From positions 1-22,819 of the forward strand of contig JAEZTQ010000022.1 of the NCBI GenBank assembly GCA_023443625.1: a DNA stretch of 22,819 bases, given 5' to 3'. Position 1 is the first letter of the stretch. Each line of letters begins with the position of its first letter. Origin of the DNA: Bacillota bacterium (GTDB taxonomy: Bacteria > Bacillota_A > Clostridia > Lachnospirales > Lachnospiraceae). The position numbers and the translations under genes were made by a program. Below the pieces are notes generated by a model, which saw nothing but the letters and a program-made list of their open reading frames with translations, did no database searches and was not told the DNA's origin. This document shows, piece by piece, positions 22,818 to 22,819 of this stretch.

Positions 22818-22819
22818 TT

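Noticed and set aside
1..22819. CRISPR array, prophage genes or a toxin-antitoxin pair
   Set aside because: No evenly spaced direct repeats, no phage structural genes or integrase, and no recognisable toxin-antitoxin motifs were seen.

Overview
The window is a low-GC Firmicutes chromosome segment. Three things point to a member of the Lachnospiraceae or a close clostridial relative (inference): AT-rich codon use, strong AGGAGG-type ribosome binding sites with textbook TTGACA-17-TATAAT promoters, and the gene set (GH5_8 mannanase lipoprotein, Rnf-type proteins, PadR/HAAS/DUF4097 module, tsaE-tsaB-rimI...tsaD). Almost every gene is on the + strand. The only clear - strand gene is the transposase of an inserted IS30-type element.

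Layout. (1) 1-444 is a gene-free leader with several hairpins in front of a secreted GH5_8 beta-mannanase lipoprotein (445-1557). (2) A gap with a large imperfect palindrome (1656-1733) leads to a class-3-like aldehyde dehydrogenase (1914-3281). (3) A self-contained five-gene unit, 3429-7731, runs from a TAGACA-17-TATAAT promoter (3368-3396) to a strong terminator (7766-7800). It encodes a CoA_binding_2-type protein, an unusual single-chain RnfD-RnfC fusion, two unrecognised membrane or membrane-anchored proteins, and a divergent signal peptidase II (LspA)-like protein. This is the most unusual part of the window. (4) A perfect-consensus promoter (7872-7900) starts a PadR regulator, a HAAS-domain membrane protein, a DUF4097 beta-repeat protein, an ABC ATPase, an overlooked 41-codon Cys/His-rich ORF, and an 814-residue FtsX/MacB-type permease. 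This looks like an envelope-stress or export module. (5) A 372-residue polytopic membrane protein follows with its own promoter (13637-14755). (6) An IS30-family insertion sequence (14966-16675) has 22-bp terminal inverted repeats matching at 19 of 22 positions. It sits next to a palindrome-rich, GC-richer segment. (7) The right-hand 6 kb is housekeeping: the tRNA t6A genes tsaE, tsaB and tsaD, rimI acetyltransferase, a small zinc-ribbon protein, RNase Z, a membrane-anchored hypothetical, ispD of the MEP isoprenoid pathway, and a tRNA-Ser(UGA) with its own promoter.

How genes work together. TsaE, TsaB and TsaD are three parts of the bacterial threonylcarbamoyl-transfer machinery for ANN-decoding tRNAs. 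RNase Z, between them, is a tRNA 3'-end nuclease, so the block is enriched for tRNA maturation. In the 7.9-13.5 kb block PadR probably represses its own operon, which ends in an ABC exporter. In the 3.4-7.7 kb block the RnfDC fusion supplies an NADH/flavin-type soluble domain and two 4Fe-4S clusters attached to a membrane domain, but no other Rnf subunit is encoded nearby. Its partner proteins may therefore be the unknown neighbours (inference).

Several start sites were moved from the longest reading frame because a clear ribosome binding site sits before an internal start codon: the 5711 gene, padR, the transposase, tsaB, the zinc-ribbon gene and tsaD.
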